From Ruania alkalisoli (lineage in GTDB: Bacteria > Actinomycetota > Actinomycetes > Actinomycetales > Beutenbergiaceae): a stretch of 64,000 nucleotides of DNA. Shown here piece after piece: positions 27,004-35,357 of the stretch. The notes under the pieces were generated by a model. It was not told the DNA's origin and did not search any database. It saw only the letters and a program-made list of their open reading frames with translations. The stretch lies in the NCBI RefSeq assembly GCF_014960965.1, contig NZ_CP063169.1, forward strand, positions 1,397,581-1,461,580. Direction: 5' to 3'. Every line of letters starts with the position of its first letter. The first letter of the stretch is position 1. A program made the translations under genes and the position numbers.

Positions 27004-27009
27004 TAAAGT
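27004..27009 (+). promoter_or_regulatory. -10 box, leaderless start of pdtaS
   Basis: TAAAGT ends 7 bases before the GTG at 27017. At that distance transcription would begin at or next to the start codon. The AGTGGA overlap could also act as a weak ribosome site, so this is not certain. Confidence 0.45.
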
Positions 27010-27016
27010 GGAACCC

Positions 27017-28480
27017 GTGTCCACGATGGGTGATCTGATCGACCAGCACAGCGACCTGGCAACACAGGACGCGGAGTGGCTCCATCTCCTCGTCGGCGAC
27101 TGGCAGGTGATCTCCGACCTCGCGTTTGCCGACCTGGTGCTGTGGCTGCCGACCACCGAAGACGACTTCGTTGCGGTCGCGCACGCCCGACCCTCCACCG
27201 GCGCCACCGTGCACCACGACGACGTCGTGGGCCAGCGCGCTCCAGCCGGGTTGCGGGAGACGCTACGGCAGGCGCGCGGTGCGCAGGCCGTGAACCGGGC
27301 CCGGGAGGCGCGCTGGAACGGCACGTTCGCGATCCGGGAGGAGACCATTCCCGTCGTGCGAGCCGGACGCACCTTGGCCGTGATCGCGCGGGAGACCTAC
27401 CTGGGGGCGAGCCGTACCCCGAGCCGGCTCGAACTCAACTACGTCGAGTCCGCGGACGAACTGTGCGGCATGATCGCCCGGGGCGAGTTCCCGCTGGCGA
27501 ACGCAGCGACAGGCCCACGGCGCGGTGCTCCGCGGGTGGGCGACGGTCTGGTCCGGCTCAATAGCGAAGGAGAGGTGCTCTACGGCAGCCCGAACGCGCT
27601 GAGTGCCTTCCACCGGTTGGGGGTCACTGACGAGATCGTCGGCCGCACCCTCGCGGAGGTGGTCACGCCACTGGTGGAGGTCAACTCGCCGGTGGACGAG
27701 TCGTTGCCGCTGGTGGTGATGGGGCGCGCGGCCTGGCGCACCGAGATGGAGGCTCGCGGGGTGAGCCTGTCGCTGCGGGCGCTGCCGGTCACCGAGTACG
27801 GGCAGCGAGTCGGCGCGGTGCTCCTGGTGCGCGACGTCTCGGAGTTGCGGCGCCGTGAACGCGAGCTGCTCACCAAGGACGCCACCATCCGGGAGATCCA
27901 CCACCGGGTCAAGAACAACCTGCAGACGGTGGCGGCGCTGCTGCGGCTGCAGGCCAGACGCACCGATTCCACCGATGCCCGGTCGGCGCTGGAGGAGGCG
28001 ATGCGACGCGTGGCCACGATCGCCACTGTGCATGAGGCGCTCTCGCAGACCATCGACGAGGTCGTCGACTTCGACGAGGTGTTCGGCCGCACGCTGCGCC
28101 TGGCAGCCGACGTCGCCTCGGGGGAGACGCACGTCAAGACTGTCCGCAACGGCACCTTCGGACGGGTGCCCGCTACTGATGCGACCGCGCTCGCGGTGGT
28201 GCTCACGGAGTTGGTGACCAACGCCGTCGAGCATGGACTCGCGGGCATCGGGGGCACGGTGACGATCGACGCCGACCGGTCCGGTCACCACCTCGAGGTA
28301 CGGGTGGCCGACGACGGCCGGGGGATGGAGTCCGAGATCGCGATGAACGGTCTCGGCACACAGATCGTTCGCACCCTGGTGGCGACCGAGCTCGACGGCA
28401 CCATCACCTGGGAGCCGGTACCGACCGGGGGGACCGCCGTGATCCTCAAGGCGAGGCTGGGGGAGACGCGGGAGAGCTGA
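27017..28480 (+). CDS. pdtaS: Sensor histidine kinase PdtaS
   Basis: 487 residues that align through their whole length with mycobacterial PdtaS (Rv3220c): an N-terminal GAF-like domain starting VSTMGDLIDQH, a PAS domain (VRLNSEGEVLYGSPNALSAFHR), then a HisKA_2/HWE kinase with ATIREIHHRVKNNLQTVAALL (phosphoacceptor His295 or 296) and HATPase (TELVTNAVEHGL; VADDGRGM; LGTQIVRTL). The GTG at 27017 matches the start of the mycobacterial protein. PdtaS phosphorylates PdtaR, an RNA-binding ANTAR antiterminator; pdtaR is not in this window. It is convergent with whiB1, the same neighbourhood as in Mycobacterium tuberculosis. Confidence 0.93.
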   Translation: MSTMGDLIDQHSDLATQDAEWLHLLVGDWQVISDLAFADLVLWLPTTEDDFVAVAHARPSTGATVHHDDVVGQRAPAGLRETLRQARGAQAVNRAREARWNGTFAIREETIPVVRAGRTLAVIARETYLGASRTPSRLELNYVESADELCGMIARGEFPLANAATGPRRGAPRVGDGLVRLNSEGEVLYGSPNALSAFHRLGVTDEIVGRTLAEVVTPLVEVNSPVDESLPLVVMGRAAWRTEMEARGVSLSLRALPVTEYGQRVGAVLLVRDVSELRRRERELLTKDATIREIHHRVKNNLQTVAALLRLQARRTDSTDARSALEEAMRRVATIATVHEALSQTIDEVVDFDEVFGRTLRLAADVASGETHVKTVRNGTFGRVPATDATALAVVLTELVTNAVEHGLAGIGGTVTIDADRSGHHLEVRVADDGRGMESEIAMNGLGTQIVRTLVATELDGTITWEPVPTGGTAVILKARLGETRES

Positions 28481-28504
28481 CCATCAGCGCGGTCGAAGCA
28501 TGCC

Positions 28505-28538
28505 GACGGCCGGCCACCCGTTCGGGTGACCGGCCGTC
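28505..28538. terminator. Bidirectional terminator between pdtaS and whiB1
   Basis: GACGGCCGG (28505-28513) pairs with CCGGCCGTC (28530-28538); after one C-A mismatch the stem continues CACCC/GGGTG (28515-28519 / 28524-28528) to a 4-base loop. It lies midway in the 84-bp gap between two convergent genes. Confidence 0.8.
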
Positions 28539-28564
28539 AGAGCCTCGATCGTGGGGCTGTCGCG

Positions 28565-28813
28565 TCAGCTGGCGCGGCGGGCGCGGGCGGTGCGGCGCTT
28601 GAGCGCGCGGCGCTCGTCCTCGGACATCCCGCCCCAGACACCAGCATCCTGGCCGGACTCGATGGCCCACTTCAGGCAGGTGTCCACGACGGTGCAACGA
28701 CGGCACACGGCCTTCGCCTCGTCGATCTGCTGCAGAGCAGGGCCAGTGTTGCCGATGGGGAAGAACAGTTCCGGGTCCTCGGTCAGACACGCGGCTTCGT
28801 GACGCCAATCCAT
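28565..28813 (-). CDS. whiB1: WhiB1-type iron-sulfur regulator
   Basis: 82 residues, close to WhiB1/WblE along the whole length: MDWRHEAACLTEDPELFFP at the start, cluster ligands Cys9, Cys37, Cys40, Cys46 (CxxCx5C), the GVWGGMSEDERRALKRR turn and basic tail. ATG 28813 follows GAAGGAG. WhiB1 holds an NO-sensitive [4Fe-4S] cluster and binds the principal sigma factor to alter promoter choice; it is essential in mycobacteria. The upstream region carries a 15-bp palindrome. Confidence 0.95.
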   Translation of the reverse strand: MDWRHEAACLTEDPELFFPIGNTGPALQQIDEAKAVCRRCTVVDTCLKWAIESGQDAGVWGGMSEDERRALKRRTARARRAS

Positions 28814-28905
28814 GCGTATACTCCTTCGCCAGGCGTGCGGGCGCGCTAGAACCGGATTCACTCCGTGCAGGGGTGGGGTGGTCCGCGCCGTACGCGCTCT
28901 TTCAC

Positions 28906-28920
28906 TGAGAACAACTCTCA
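28906..28920. promoter_or_regulatory. Palindrome in the whiB1 upstream region
   Basis: TGAGA (28906-28910) and TCTCA (28916-28920) flank ACAAC. The site is ~95 bp upstream of whiB1 and ~90 bp upstream of the divergent membrane-protein gene. The protein binding it is unknown. Confidence 0.35.
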
Positions 28921-28996
28921 CACGAGCCCCCAAATGTGCACAAGGGGTTACGTCACAGTTTCGTGTTGGTAGCGCTGAGAGATCTGTCACAGCACG

Positions 28997-29002
28997 TACC
29001 CT
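28997..29002 (+). promoter_or_regulatory. -10 box, leaderless start of small membrane protein gene
   Basis: TACCCT ends 6 bases before the GTG at 29009. There is no purine-rich ribosome site between them, so a leaderless mRNA is likely. Confidence 0.45.
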
Positions 29003-29008
29003 GATCGT

Positions 29009-29422
29009 GTGCCCGACACGACCTCTGAGCCTCACAATGTCCCGCTGCGGGTCGCCCTGCTGCTCGCCGTTCTCGAAGCTGCCGTGCTGATCCTCGTCGG
29101 TGTGATGGGGGTTGTCTCCTCCGCCCTCGCTGGTGGTGCGATGCTCGCCATCAACGTTGGTGTGCTGGTGGTGCTGGTGCTTTTCGCGCTGCTCCTCGCA
29201 GCGGCGGTGCGTGCGTTGCACGAGGGACGCCGCTGGGGGCGCGGCCCGGTCATCACCTGGCAGCTGCTCCAGGTCGCGGTGCTCGTCTCCTCGTTCGCGC
29301 AGTTGCCCTGGTGGCTGACCATTCCCGGGATCGCGGCCGCGATCGCGGTGACTGTGTGTCTGCTGCTACCGACCTCACTGGCTGCCACCTCCGGCTCGGG
29401 CAACCCCGACGCCGTCCTCTGA
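29009..29422 (+). CDS. Small integral membrane protein of unknown function
   Basis: 137 residues with four predicted membrane segments (VALLLAVLEAAVLILVGVMG; AMLAINVGVLVVLVLFALLL; ITWQLLQVAVLVSSFAQL; IPGIAAAIAVTVCLLLP). The short loop ALHEGRRWGRGP is typical of actinobacterial small membrane proteins found near whiB genes. No function is known. Its last 48 bp overlap the 3' end of the convergent FHA-FtsK gene, so the two transcripts are antisense at their ends. Confidence 0.78.
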   Translation: MPDTTSEPHNVPLRVALLLAVLEAAVLILVGVMGVVSSALAGGAMLAINVGVLVVLVLFALLLAAAVRALHEGRRWGRGPVITWQLLQVAVLVSSFAQLPWWLTIPGIAAAIAVTVCLLLPTSLAATSGSGNPDAVL

Positions 29423-32400
29423 CTCTCCTGGGCCGGCTGCCGCCACCATGGCGACCTGGAGCGGTGTCGCGCGTCCGCGATGCAGCAGTACCGCGCGTCC
29501 GGGCGGGCTTTCTGGCTCCTGGTGTGGCCGTAGCAATGCCGGTGGCAGGTGCCCGAGCGGCACCCCGGCGAGGGCGATCGTCACGTCGGCCTCCCGGAGC
29601 CGAGCGCCCAGCGGATGCGCCGCGGTGAGTGCGCCGTCGGGCCGTGTTGCCGCGATCAGCAGGGTCTGTGGATCATCGGCCCCGTCCGGTAGCCGGCCGC
29701 TGGTGAGCCGGTCGGCATCGTCGATCACGACGGCGGCCCCCACCCCATCCGTGGCTGTGGTCGTGGCCATGGGTTGCGACACGGTCCGTGGCTCCCCAGC
29801 GATCTGCCAGCCCAGCGCTCGTAGCTGGGTGATGAGAGTGAGCACGGTGGTGGTGCGGCCGGAGCCGGGCGGGCCGGCCACCAGCCAGGTCTGCCCCGGA
29901 CGTGGGTGGAGACGCAGGAGTCCGGCGTCATCGCCGCCTCGTCCGAGGATCAGGCTGTGGTCCGCGGCGTCATGCTCGCCCTGATCCGGGCCGGAGGGGA
30001 GGGCCACCATGTCGGGCAGGGGACGGATTCGCCAGGGTGGGCTGGGCGGGTGGCCCCAGGCGCCGGCGTCAGGTTCTGTCACCGCGATCTGCATCGTCAC
30101 TGCTCCACCTCGCTCGACCAGCACTCCGCGGCCCGGTGGCCACCCGGTGCCGACGAGCTCTCGCGGCACCCCTGCCATCACAGCGTCGGCCTGGTCGCGT
30201 GGGCACAGCACGAGGTGGCGGTCCACCACGCCCGCCCAACGATGGGCTGGTGCCGGTGCGGTGAGCAGCAGGTCCAGCCCGATGCGGCGGCTGCGCCGCA
30301 GCAGGTTGCCGAGCAGCTCTGCACCTTCCCCGGGAGCTCCGGTCTCCTCCAGGGCCGCCAGGACGGTGTCGATGTCGTCGATCGCCAGCAACGCCGGCCC
30401 TTCGCCGCGGCCGAGGCCGACCAGCATCCGGCGTACGCGGCGCACATCCTCCGGGTCGCACCAGGTCCCGGCCGCGGGTGCCGACGCACTGTCCCAGCTG
30501 CCCGCTCCCTCTGCGATCACGTGCGTCGCCGTGCCTACGCGCAGCGACGCCTCAACCACGGTTTGCAGCACGGTGGTGCGTCCCGTTCCTGCCGGCCCGG
30601 ACACCAGCAGGGTGCCACCGGGCCAGTACCAAGTCCCCAAGCGCTGCTCCTCGGGTACGTCGGTCCGAGCGATCGGCATCGGGAACCGGGCACCAGCCGG
30701 TGCCGATCCGGCGTGGCCTGCGAGTTCCGCGGGCGTGCAGCGTTCTGGCAACGGCGGTGCCCACGGCGATCGGCGCGCCCGACGCCACGGTTGCCGCTGT
30801 TCGAGCGCATCGGCGGCCGCGTTCAACTGCGAGATCCGCTCGGTCAACCAGCCCGTCTGCGCCGGTCCGCACCACGCGGCCTGGAGCACCTGCCGGCCCT
30901 CGGTGCGCAGCACCGCGCGCCCGGGAATCCGGGGGAGTCGAGCAGGCGTCGACTCTCCGATCGCGTCCTGGGCGTCGGACTCCTCGAGCACCCGCAAGCA
31001 CAACCGGGTGGTGAGGTTGGCGCGCATGTCCGCGGTGATCGCGCCCCCCGGCCGCTGCGTGGCCAGGACGAGGTGGATCCCGAGCGAACGTCCCTGAGCG
31101 GCCAAGCGAACCAGTGCATCGAGCTGGTCAGGGTGGGCATCGGCCATCGCCCGGAACTCGTCCACGACCACCACCAGACGGCCGAGCGCCTCGGATCCGT
31201 CCGGCCGGAGCCGCTCGTAGCCCGTCAGGTCGTTTGCGCCGACCGCGGCGAGCAGTCGCTCACGGTGGTGCAGCTCAGCCCGCAAGCTGGCCAGCGCCCG
31301 TGCGGTCGCTGCCGCATCCAGGTCGGTGACGAGACCGACGACGTGGCGCAGCGTCCAGAGCGGGCCGAAGGTGGCGCCGCCCTTGTAGTCGATGAGCACG
31401 AACGAGACATCCTGGGGCGATCGCGCGTGCGCGATCGCGAGAATCCACGCGACGAGTAGCTCGGACTTGCCGGAACCGGTGGTACCCGCGACGAGTGCGT
31501 GCGGTCCGTCCTGGGCAAGGTCGAGTTCGACCGGGCCTTGCTGACCGGCCCCGACGATCCCCGGCAGTCCTGGCAGGTTCTGGGACCAGATGTCCAGCAG
31601 CTGCGTGTGCTCCGCTGGGCCGAGGAGCGCGCCCAGATGGATCTGGGCCGGCAGCCTCCCGGCGTCCGGCCGGTGTGCGGCGAGCGCGGTCACGAACTCC
31701 TCCGCCCACTGCTCGCTCACCAGCCGGTCGTGAACTGGGCGCACCGCGATCACGGTGGTGCACCACGGCGGCACGTCAGCCACGCGTGCCGCCAGCACGA
31801 GATGAGCGGCGTCGGGGTCGTATGTCGGTGAGGGCTCGGTGCTGGTGAGGTCGTGCACCCGCAGCGAGGGGTCGCCGTCGGGAGTGCGCTCGGCGAGCGG
31901 GGCTGCCCACCCCCAGTCCTCGGGTGCGAGGACGGCGCAGGCGCGGGTGGCAGCGGTACGCGCCACCACCCATCGTCCGAGGCCGCGCACGGCTGCCGGT
32001 TCGCCCACGAGCGCGATGCCCTCACCGGCTGCCGGCGGTTGACAGTGCCGCAGGGCCTCGGCCAGGCGGAGATGCCGAGGTGAGAGCACACGGCCTGGCC
32101 GGGTGGGGCGCGGTGCGCGTTCGTCGGCGTTGCCGAGCTCCCAGCCCTGCTCGTCGGGCCCGGGGGCTGCGCCTGGCCACGCGAGTGCTTCGGCGGGATC
32201 GGCGAACGTCACCCGAGGAGGGGGGACGGGATCTGGACCGGGTCGCCGGAGCCTGCGGCGTGCCCGCTCGCGCAGCACCGGCCAGAGCACGGCCCCCACG
32301 ATGGCCAGCGGCATCGCGAGCATGAGCAGGATCCGCCAGCCACCACCTCCACCGGAGAGCAGTAGCGGGATCATGGTCAGCGAGATCAGCACGGGGAGCA

Positions 32401-32839
32401 GCAACCGTCCCAGCAGACCGTCGGAGACGGGCTGCTCAGGTTCCGGCAGGTCGCGCAGCGCGGGATGGGCCCGTACCTGCAACACGGTCGATCCGCTGAT
32501 CACTAGGCTCCCGACCGGGGCGGACTGCCATCGGTGACCCAGGCGCCGCTTGCGCGCCAACCGTGTTGACCCGGTCGACCCAGCTGACTCGGCTGACCCG
32601 TGCGAGGATCTGCGCGCGGCCCGCAAGACCGTGCCGTTGGCCGAGCCGAGGTCACGTACGCGGACCCGACCTCCTCGATCGCGGGCGCCCAGGTGCTCCC
32701 GCGAGAGCAGGGGGTCCGGCACAGACAGGTCCACATGCTCGGCCCGCCCCACGGTGGCCTGTTCGGCGCCCAGCGGAACCACCCAGCCCAGACCAGGACC
32801 GGAGACGACGGCGAGGTGATGGCGTTCAAGAGCGGGCAC
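29375..32839 (-). CDS. FHA-domain FtsK/SpoIIIE (EccC-like) ATPase
   Basis: 1154 residues from a GTG at 32839. Order: an N-terminal FHA-like domain (VGRAEHVDL … DPLLSREHL … DLGSANGT, residues ~10-75), two membrane segments near 145-190, then three P-loop domains. The first is a full FtsK/EccC ATPase (Walker A AGTTGSGKSE, Lys458; VVVVDEF; LATQRPGGAITADMRAN). The second and third have Walker A loops with Arg instead of Lys (GPAGTGRTT near 750; GPPGSGRTT near 993), so may be inactive or regulatory. EccC drives type VII secretion of WXG100 proteins, but no WXG100, EccB/D/E or mycosin gene is in the window. Confidence 0.88.
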   Translation of the reverse strand: MPALERHHLAVVSGPGLGWVVPLGAEQATVGRAEHVDLSVPDPLLSREHLGARDRGGRVRVRDLGSANGTVLRAARRSSHGSAESAGSTGSTRLARKRRLGHRWQSAPVGSLVISGSTVLQVRAHPALRDLPEPEQPVSDGLLGRLLLPVLISLTMIPLLLSGGGGGWRILLMLAMPLAIVGAVLWPVLRERARRRLRRPGPDPVPPPRVTFADPAEALAWPGAAPGPDEQGWELGNADERAPRPTRPGRVLSPRHLRLAEALRHCQPPAAGEGIALVGEPAAVRGLGRWVVARTAATRACAVLAPEDWGWAAPLAERTPDGDPSLRVHDLTSTEPSPTYDPDAAHLVLAARVADVPPWCTTVIAVRPVHDRLVSEQWAEEFVTALAAHRPDAGRLPAQIHLGALLGPAEHTQLLDIWSQNLPGLPGIVGAGQQGPVELDLAQDGPHALVAGTTGSGKSELLVAWILAIAHARSPQDVSFVLIDYKGGATFGPLWTLRHVVGLVTDLDAAATARALASLRAELHHRERLLAAVGANDLTGYERLRPDGSEALGRLVVVVDEFRAMADAHPDQLDALVRLAAQGRSLGIHLVLATQRPGGAITADMRANLTTRLCLRVLEESDAQDAIGESTPARLPRIPGRAVLRTEGRQVLQAAWCGPAQTGWLTERISQLNAAADALEQRQPWRRARRSPWAPPLPERCTPAELAGHAGSAPAGARFPMPIARTDVPEEQRLGTWYWPGGTLLVSGPAGTGRTTVLQTVVEASLRVGTATHVIAEGAGSWDSASAPAAGTWCDPEDVRRVRRMLVGLGRGEGPALLAIDDIDTVLAALEETGAPGEGAELLGNLLRRSRRIGLDLLLTAPAPAHRWAGVVDRHLVLCPRDQADAVMAGVPRELVGTGWPPGRGVLVERGGAVTMQIAVTEPDAGAWGHPPSPPWRIRPLPDMVALPSGPDQGEHDAADHSLILGRGGDDAGLLRLHPRPGQTWLVAGPPGSGRTTTVLTLITQLRALGWQIAGEPRTVSQPMATTTATDGVGAAVVIDDADRLTSGRLPDGADDPQTLLIAATRPDGALTAAHPLGARLREADVTIALAGVPLGHLPPALLRPHQEPESPPGRAVLLHRGRATPLQVAMVAAAGPGESEDGVGVARAGGGSQ

Positions 32840-32930
32840 GCATCACACGATGCGCGTAGTCCAGGGCATCCGCCCAAAGGTGCGCACCGGGGTTGTGGAT
32901 GGCGCAACATCGACCTCGCGCGATCCGGGC

Positions 32931-33200
32931 TCAGTGGTCGCGAAGCAGGTCGATCAGTTCGTCCTTCGTCATGTCGGAGTAGCCCGATAGCCCGAGCTCC
33001 TTGGCGCGGTCCTGAAGTTCGGGAACGGTGCGGTCCTGGTAGTCGGTGGCCTCGCCACCGCGGCGCCCGACCTCCGACTCGCCCTCTTGGGCAGCGGCGT
33101 TGGAGATCCGTGCAGCCTTCTCCTTGGAGGCCCCGTCCTCCCGGAGTTCCTCGTACATCTCGGGATTCTTGATCGATGAAGGTACATCGCGTTCGGGCAT
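32931..33200 (-). CDS. Small Rho_N/SAP-like domain protein
   Basis: 89 residues. The first half is charged (SSIKNPEMYEELREDGASKEKAARISNA, split) with a GRRGGEATDY linker, and the C-terminal 35 residues form a Rho termination factor N-terminal-like fold (TVPELQDRAKELGLSGYS; MTKDELIDLLRDH). AGGAG precedes ATG 33200 by 5 bases. Similar small proteins are common beside stress genes in actinobacteria; no function is proved. It lies 35 bp after the start-side neighbour's stop, on the same strand as the general-stress SDR, and may be cotranscribed. Confidence 0.8.
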   Translation of the reverse strand: MPERDVPSSIKNPEMYEELREDGASKEKAARISNAAAQEGESEVGRRGGEATDYQDRTVPELQDRAKELGLSGYSDMTKDELIDLLRDH

Positions 33201-33235
33201 GTCACTCCTATCCTCGTGGTCCTGCTGCTCTCGTG

Positions 33236-34108
33236 CTACAGCGACTTGCCGCCGGTGACGGCGAGGATGCAGCCGCTGGTGTAGGAGGCTTCGTCGGAGG
33301 CCAGGTAGACGTAGGCGCCGGCGAGTTCGGCCGGCTGCCCGGCGCGGCCTAGTGGGGTGTCCTGGCCGAAGGACGCCACATGGTCTTCCGACCATCCGGT
33401 GCTGGGGATCAACGGCGTCCAGATCGGCCCAGGGGCGACTGCGTTCACGCGGATCCCGCGTTCACCAAGCGACTGGGCCAGAGCCTTCACCAGGGCGGCC
33501 TGGGCCGCCTTGGTCATCGCGTAGTCAACCAGGCCAGGGCTGGGGTCGCACGCTTGGATCGATGTCGTGATGATGATGCACGAGCCCGGGCCCAGATGCT
33601 CGGCCGCCGCGCGGATCGTGATCAGCGGTGCCATGAAGTTCGTCTCGACCACCCGGCGTATCTCAGAGGTCTCCAAAGCGGTGATGTCGGAGATGTCGTG
33701 CTGGTACCCGGCGTTGAGAACCAGGACATCCAGCCCGCCGAGGGCATCGAGCGACTGGGCCACCACCTCGGTGTTGGCGCTCTCGTCACGGAGATCGGCG
33801 GGAAGCTGCACGACTGGTGGCCCTGCTGAGCCGATCAGGTGGACCGTCTGGGCTGTGTCGTCGGACTCCTCGGGGAGGTAGTTGAGCGCGAGGGCGCTAC
33901 CTTCGCGGGCGAACGCGATCGCCACGGCTCGTCCGATCCCCGAGTCGGCCCCGGTGATCAGGGTGCGGCGGCCGGCAAGGCGCCCGTGCCCGACGTAAGT
34001 TTCAGCACCACTGTCGGGTACGGGATTCATCGCCTCGTGGCTGCCCGGCGAGTCCTGTCGCTGCCCGGGGAACTCCCCGGAGTGGTAGGCCGTTCTCGGG
34101 TCGTGCAT
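33236..34108 (-). CDS. General-stress SDR oxidoreductase (YghA-like)
   Basis: 290 residues. A ~40-residue N-terminal arm (FPGQRQDSPGSHEAMNPVPD, in part) precedes the Rossmann domain, as in YghA/YdaD-type general stress dehydrogenases. Motifs: TGADSGIGRAVAIAFAREG, LNAGYQ, ITTSIQ (catalytic Ser), YAMTK (Tyr-x-x-x-Lys), and YTSGCILAVTGGKSL at the end. ATG 34108 has GGGAG 8 bases upstream; ATG 34123 is in frame but unsupported. Probably an NADPH-dependent aldehyde reductase used under stress. Confidence 0.88.
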   Translation of the reverse strand: MHDPRTAYHSGEFPGQRQDSPGSHEAMNPVPDSGAETYVGHGRLAGRRTLITGADSGIGRAVAIAFAREGSALALNYLPEESDDTAQTVHLIGSAGPPVVQLPADLRDESANTEVVAQSLDALGGLDVLVLNAGYQHDISDITALETSEIRRVVETNFMAPLITIRAAAEHLGPGSCIIITTSIQACDPSPGLVDYAMTKAAQAALVKALAQSLGERGIRVNAVAPGPIWTPLIPSTGWSEDHVASFGQDTPLGRAGQPAELAGAYVYLASDEASYTSGCILAVTGGKSL

Positions 34109-34198
34109 CCCGTCCACTCCCATCGGCGCTGCTCGAGCGCGGTTGGTCAGTGCATGCCCTGCCCACGCTAGCCAGACCCGTCAGATCTCGCACGAGGA

Positions 34199-34212
34199 CT
34201 GGACGCGTCCAG
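34199..34212. promoter_or_regulatory. Perfect 14-bp palindrome in divergent promoter region
   Basis: CTGGACGCGTCCAG is fully self-complementary and lies in the 210-bp gap between the general-stress SDR and the aldo/keto reductase gene. It is unlike the LacI-type site 60 bp further on. A regulator of the SDR is the simplest guess. Confidence 0.4.
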
Positions 34213-34272
34213 AGAGTCCCCTGTGCGCTCCCGGCGATACCCCTCTCGCGTTCCCTGCCCCGCCGCGCGTGG

Positions 34273-34287
34273 ACGTTACCGGTCACA
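34273..34287 (-). promoter_or_regulatory. Probable LacI operator before the aldo/keto reductase gene
   Basis: The minus strand here reads TGTGACCGGTAACGT, identical over 15 bases to the plus strand at 36449-36463. The core GTTACCGGTCAC is palindromic except for one symmetric pair. The site covers the -35 position of the promoter whose -10 is at 34306, so binding should block transcription. Confidence 0.7.
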
Positions 34288-34305
34288 ATGCGGTCGAGGA
34301 CCGCG

Positions 34306-34311
34306 TAGATT
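34306..34311 (+). promoter_or_regulatory. -10 box, leaderless start of aldo/keto reductase gene
   Basis: TAGATT ends 7 bases before ATG 34319, with no ribosome site between. A leaderless transcript is likely. Confidence 0.5.
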
Positions 34312-34318
34312 GGCCGAC

Positions 34319-35299
34319 ATGGACTATCGCTCACTTGGCCGATCGGGGCTCGTCGTCTCGCCGCTGTGTCTCGGCACCATGAACTTCGGCCCCCGTACGA
34401 ACGAACAGGAATCCCACGCGATCCTGGATGCTGCGCTAGAGATGGGAATCAACTTCGTCGATACTGCGAACGGCTACGGCGAGCACGCGGGACAGACCGA
34501 GGAGATCGTCGGGCGCTGGATCGCTGGGGGTGGCAGTAGACGGGAGCGCACCGTGCTCGCGACCAAACTCCACCATCCGATGACCGAGTGGCCGAACGAT
34601 CGGGGTCTTTCGGCGCGGAACATCCGGCGGGCGTGCGATGCCTCCTTGCTGAGGCTGCAGACCGACTACATCGATCTTTATCAGATGCATCACATCGACC
34701 GCAGCACCCCGTGGGAAGAGATCTGGGAGGCGATGTCAGTACTGCGGCAACAGGGGAAGATCCTCTACGTGGGTTCGTCGAACTTTGCCGGCTGGCACCT
34801 TGCGACGGCGCAGGGGGTGGCCTCAGAGCTCGGTCTGCTTGGGCTCGTCAGCGAGCAGTCTCTGTACAACCTGCTGAGCCGATGGGTCGAACTCGAGGTG
34901 CTGCCTGCGGCAGAGCACTTCGGCATTGGCATCGTCCCCTGGTCACCCGTCGCGGGCGGTCTCCTGGCCGGAGTGCTGGCCAAGCAGCGCGAGAATGTGG
35001 CCGGCCGCGGCAGTGCCAACGAAGCGGGCATCGCACGGCACCGGGAGCAACTCCAGGCCTACGAGGTGCTCTGCGCTGAACTGGGGGAGTGGCCGGCCGA
35101 TGTTGCGCTCGCATGGTTGCTCACACGTCCCGCGGTGACCGCCCCGATCATCGGCCCGCGCACATGCGACCAGCTGCAGGGTGCTGTGCGTGCGCTCGAG
35201 GTGACGTTGGAGAGGCCGACCTTGGAGCGCCTCGACGAGTTGTTCCCCGCACCCTTCCCCCATGGCGGCAAGCCGGCCCCGGAGGCCTACGCGTGGTAG
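34319..35299 (+). CDS. Aldo/keto reductase
   Basis: 326 residues, AKR barrel. Catalytic tetrad positions are seen: Asp in INFVDTANGYG, Tyr in the same loop, Lys in LATKLHHPM and His in DLYQMHHID. The cofactor end has LLTRPAVTAPIIGPRTCDQL. Close in layout to YhdN/YajO-type reductases. It shares a 15-bp operator with the sugar-importer operon 2 kb downstream and lies just upstream of the LacI gene, so it likely reduces or oxidises a sugar brought in by that importer. Confidence 0.9.
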   Translation: MDYRSLGRSGLVVSPLCLGTMNFGPRTNEQESHAILDAALEMGINFVDTANGYGEHAGQTEEIVGRWIAGGGSRRERTVLATKLHHPMTEWPNDRGLSARNIRRACDASLLRLQTDYIDLYQMHHIDRSTPWEEIWEAMSVLRQQGKILYVGSSNFAGWHLATAQGVASELGLLGLVSEQSLYNLLSRWVELEVLPAAEHFGIGIVPWSPVAGGLLAGVLAKQRENVAGRGSANEAGIARHREQLQAYEVLCAELGEWPADVALAWLLTRPAVTAPIIGPRTCDQLQGAVRALEVTLERPTLERLDELFPAPFPHGGKPAPEAYAW

Positions 35300-35357
35300 G
35301 AACTGCATCACGGGCGGCCCACTGGTGGCGTCCACCGACTGAGGGTGAGGAGACGCG

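Noticed and set aside
29906-31459. Plus-strand 517-codon frame inside the FHA-FtsK gene
   Set aside because: Antisense shadow of strongly coded ATPase motifs; composition not protein-like.
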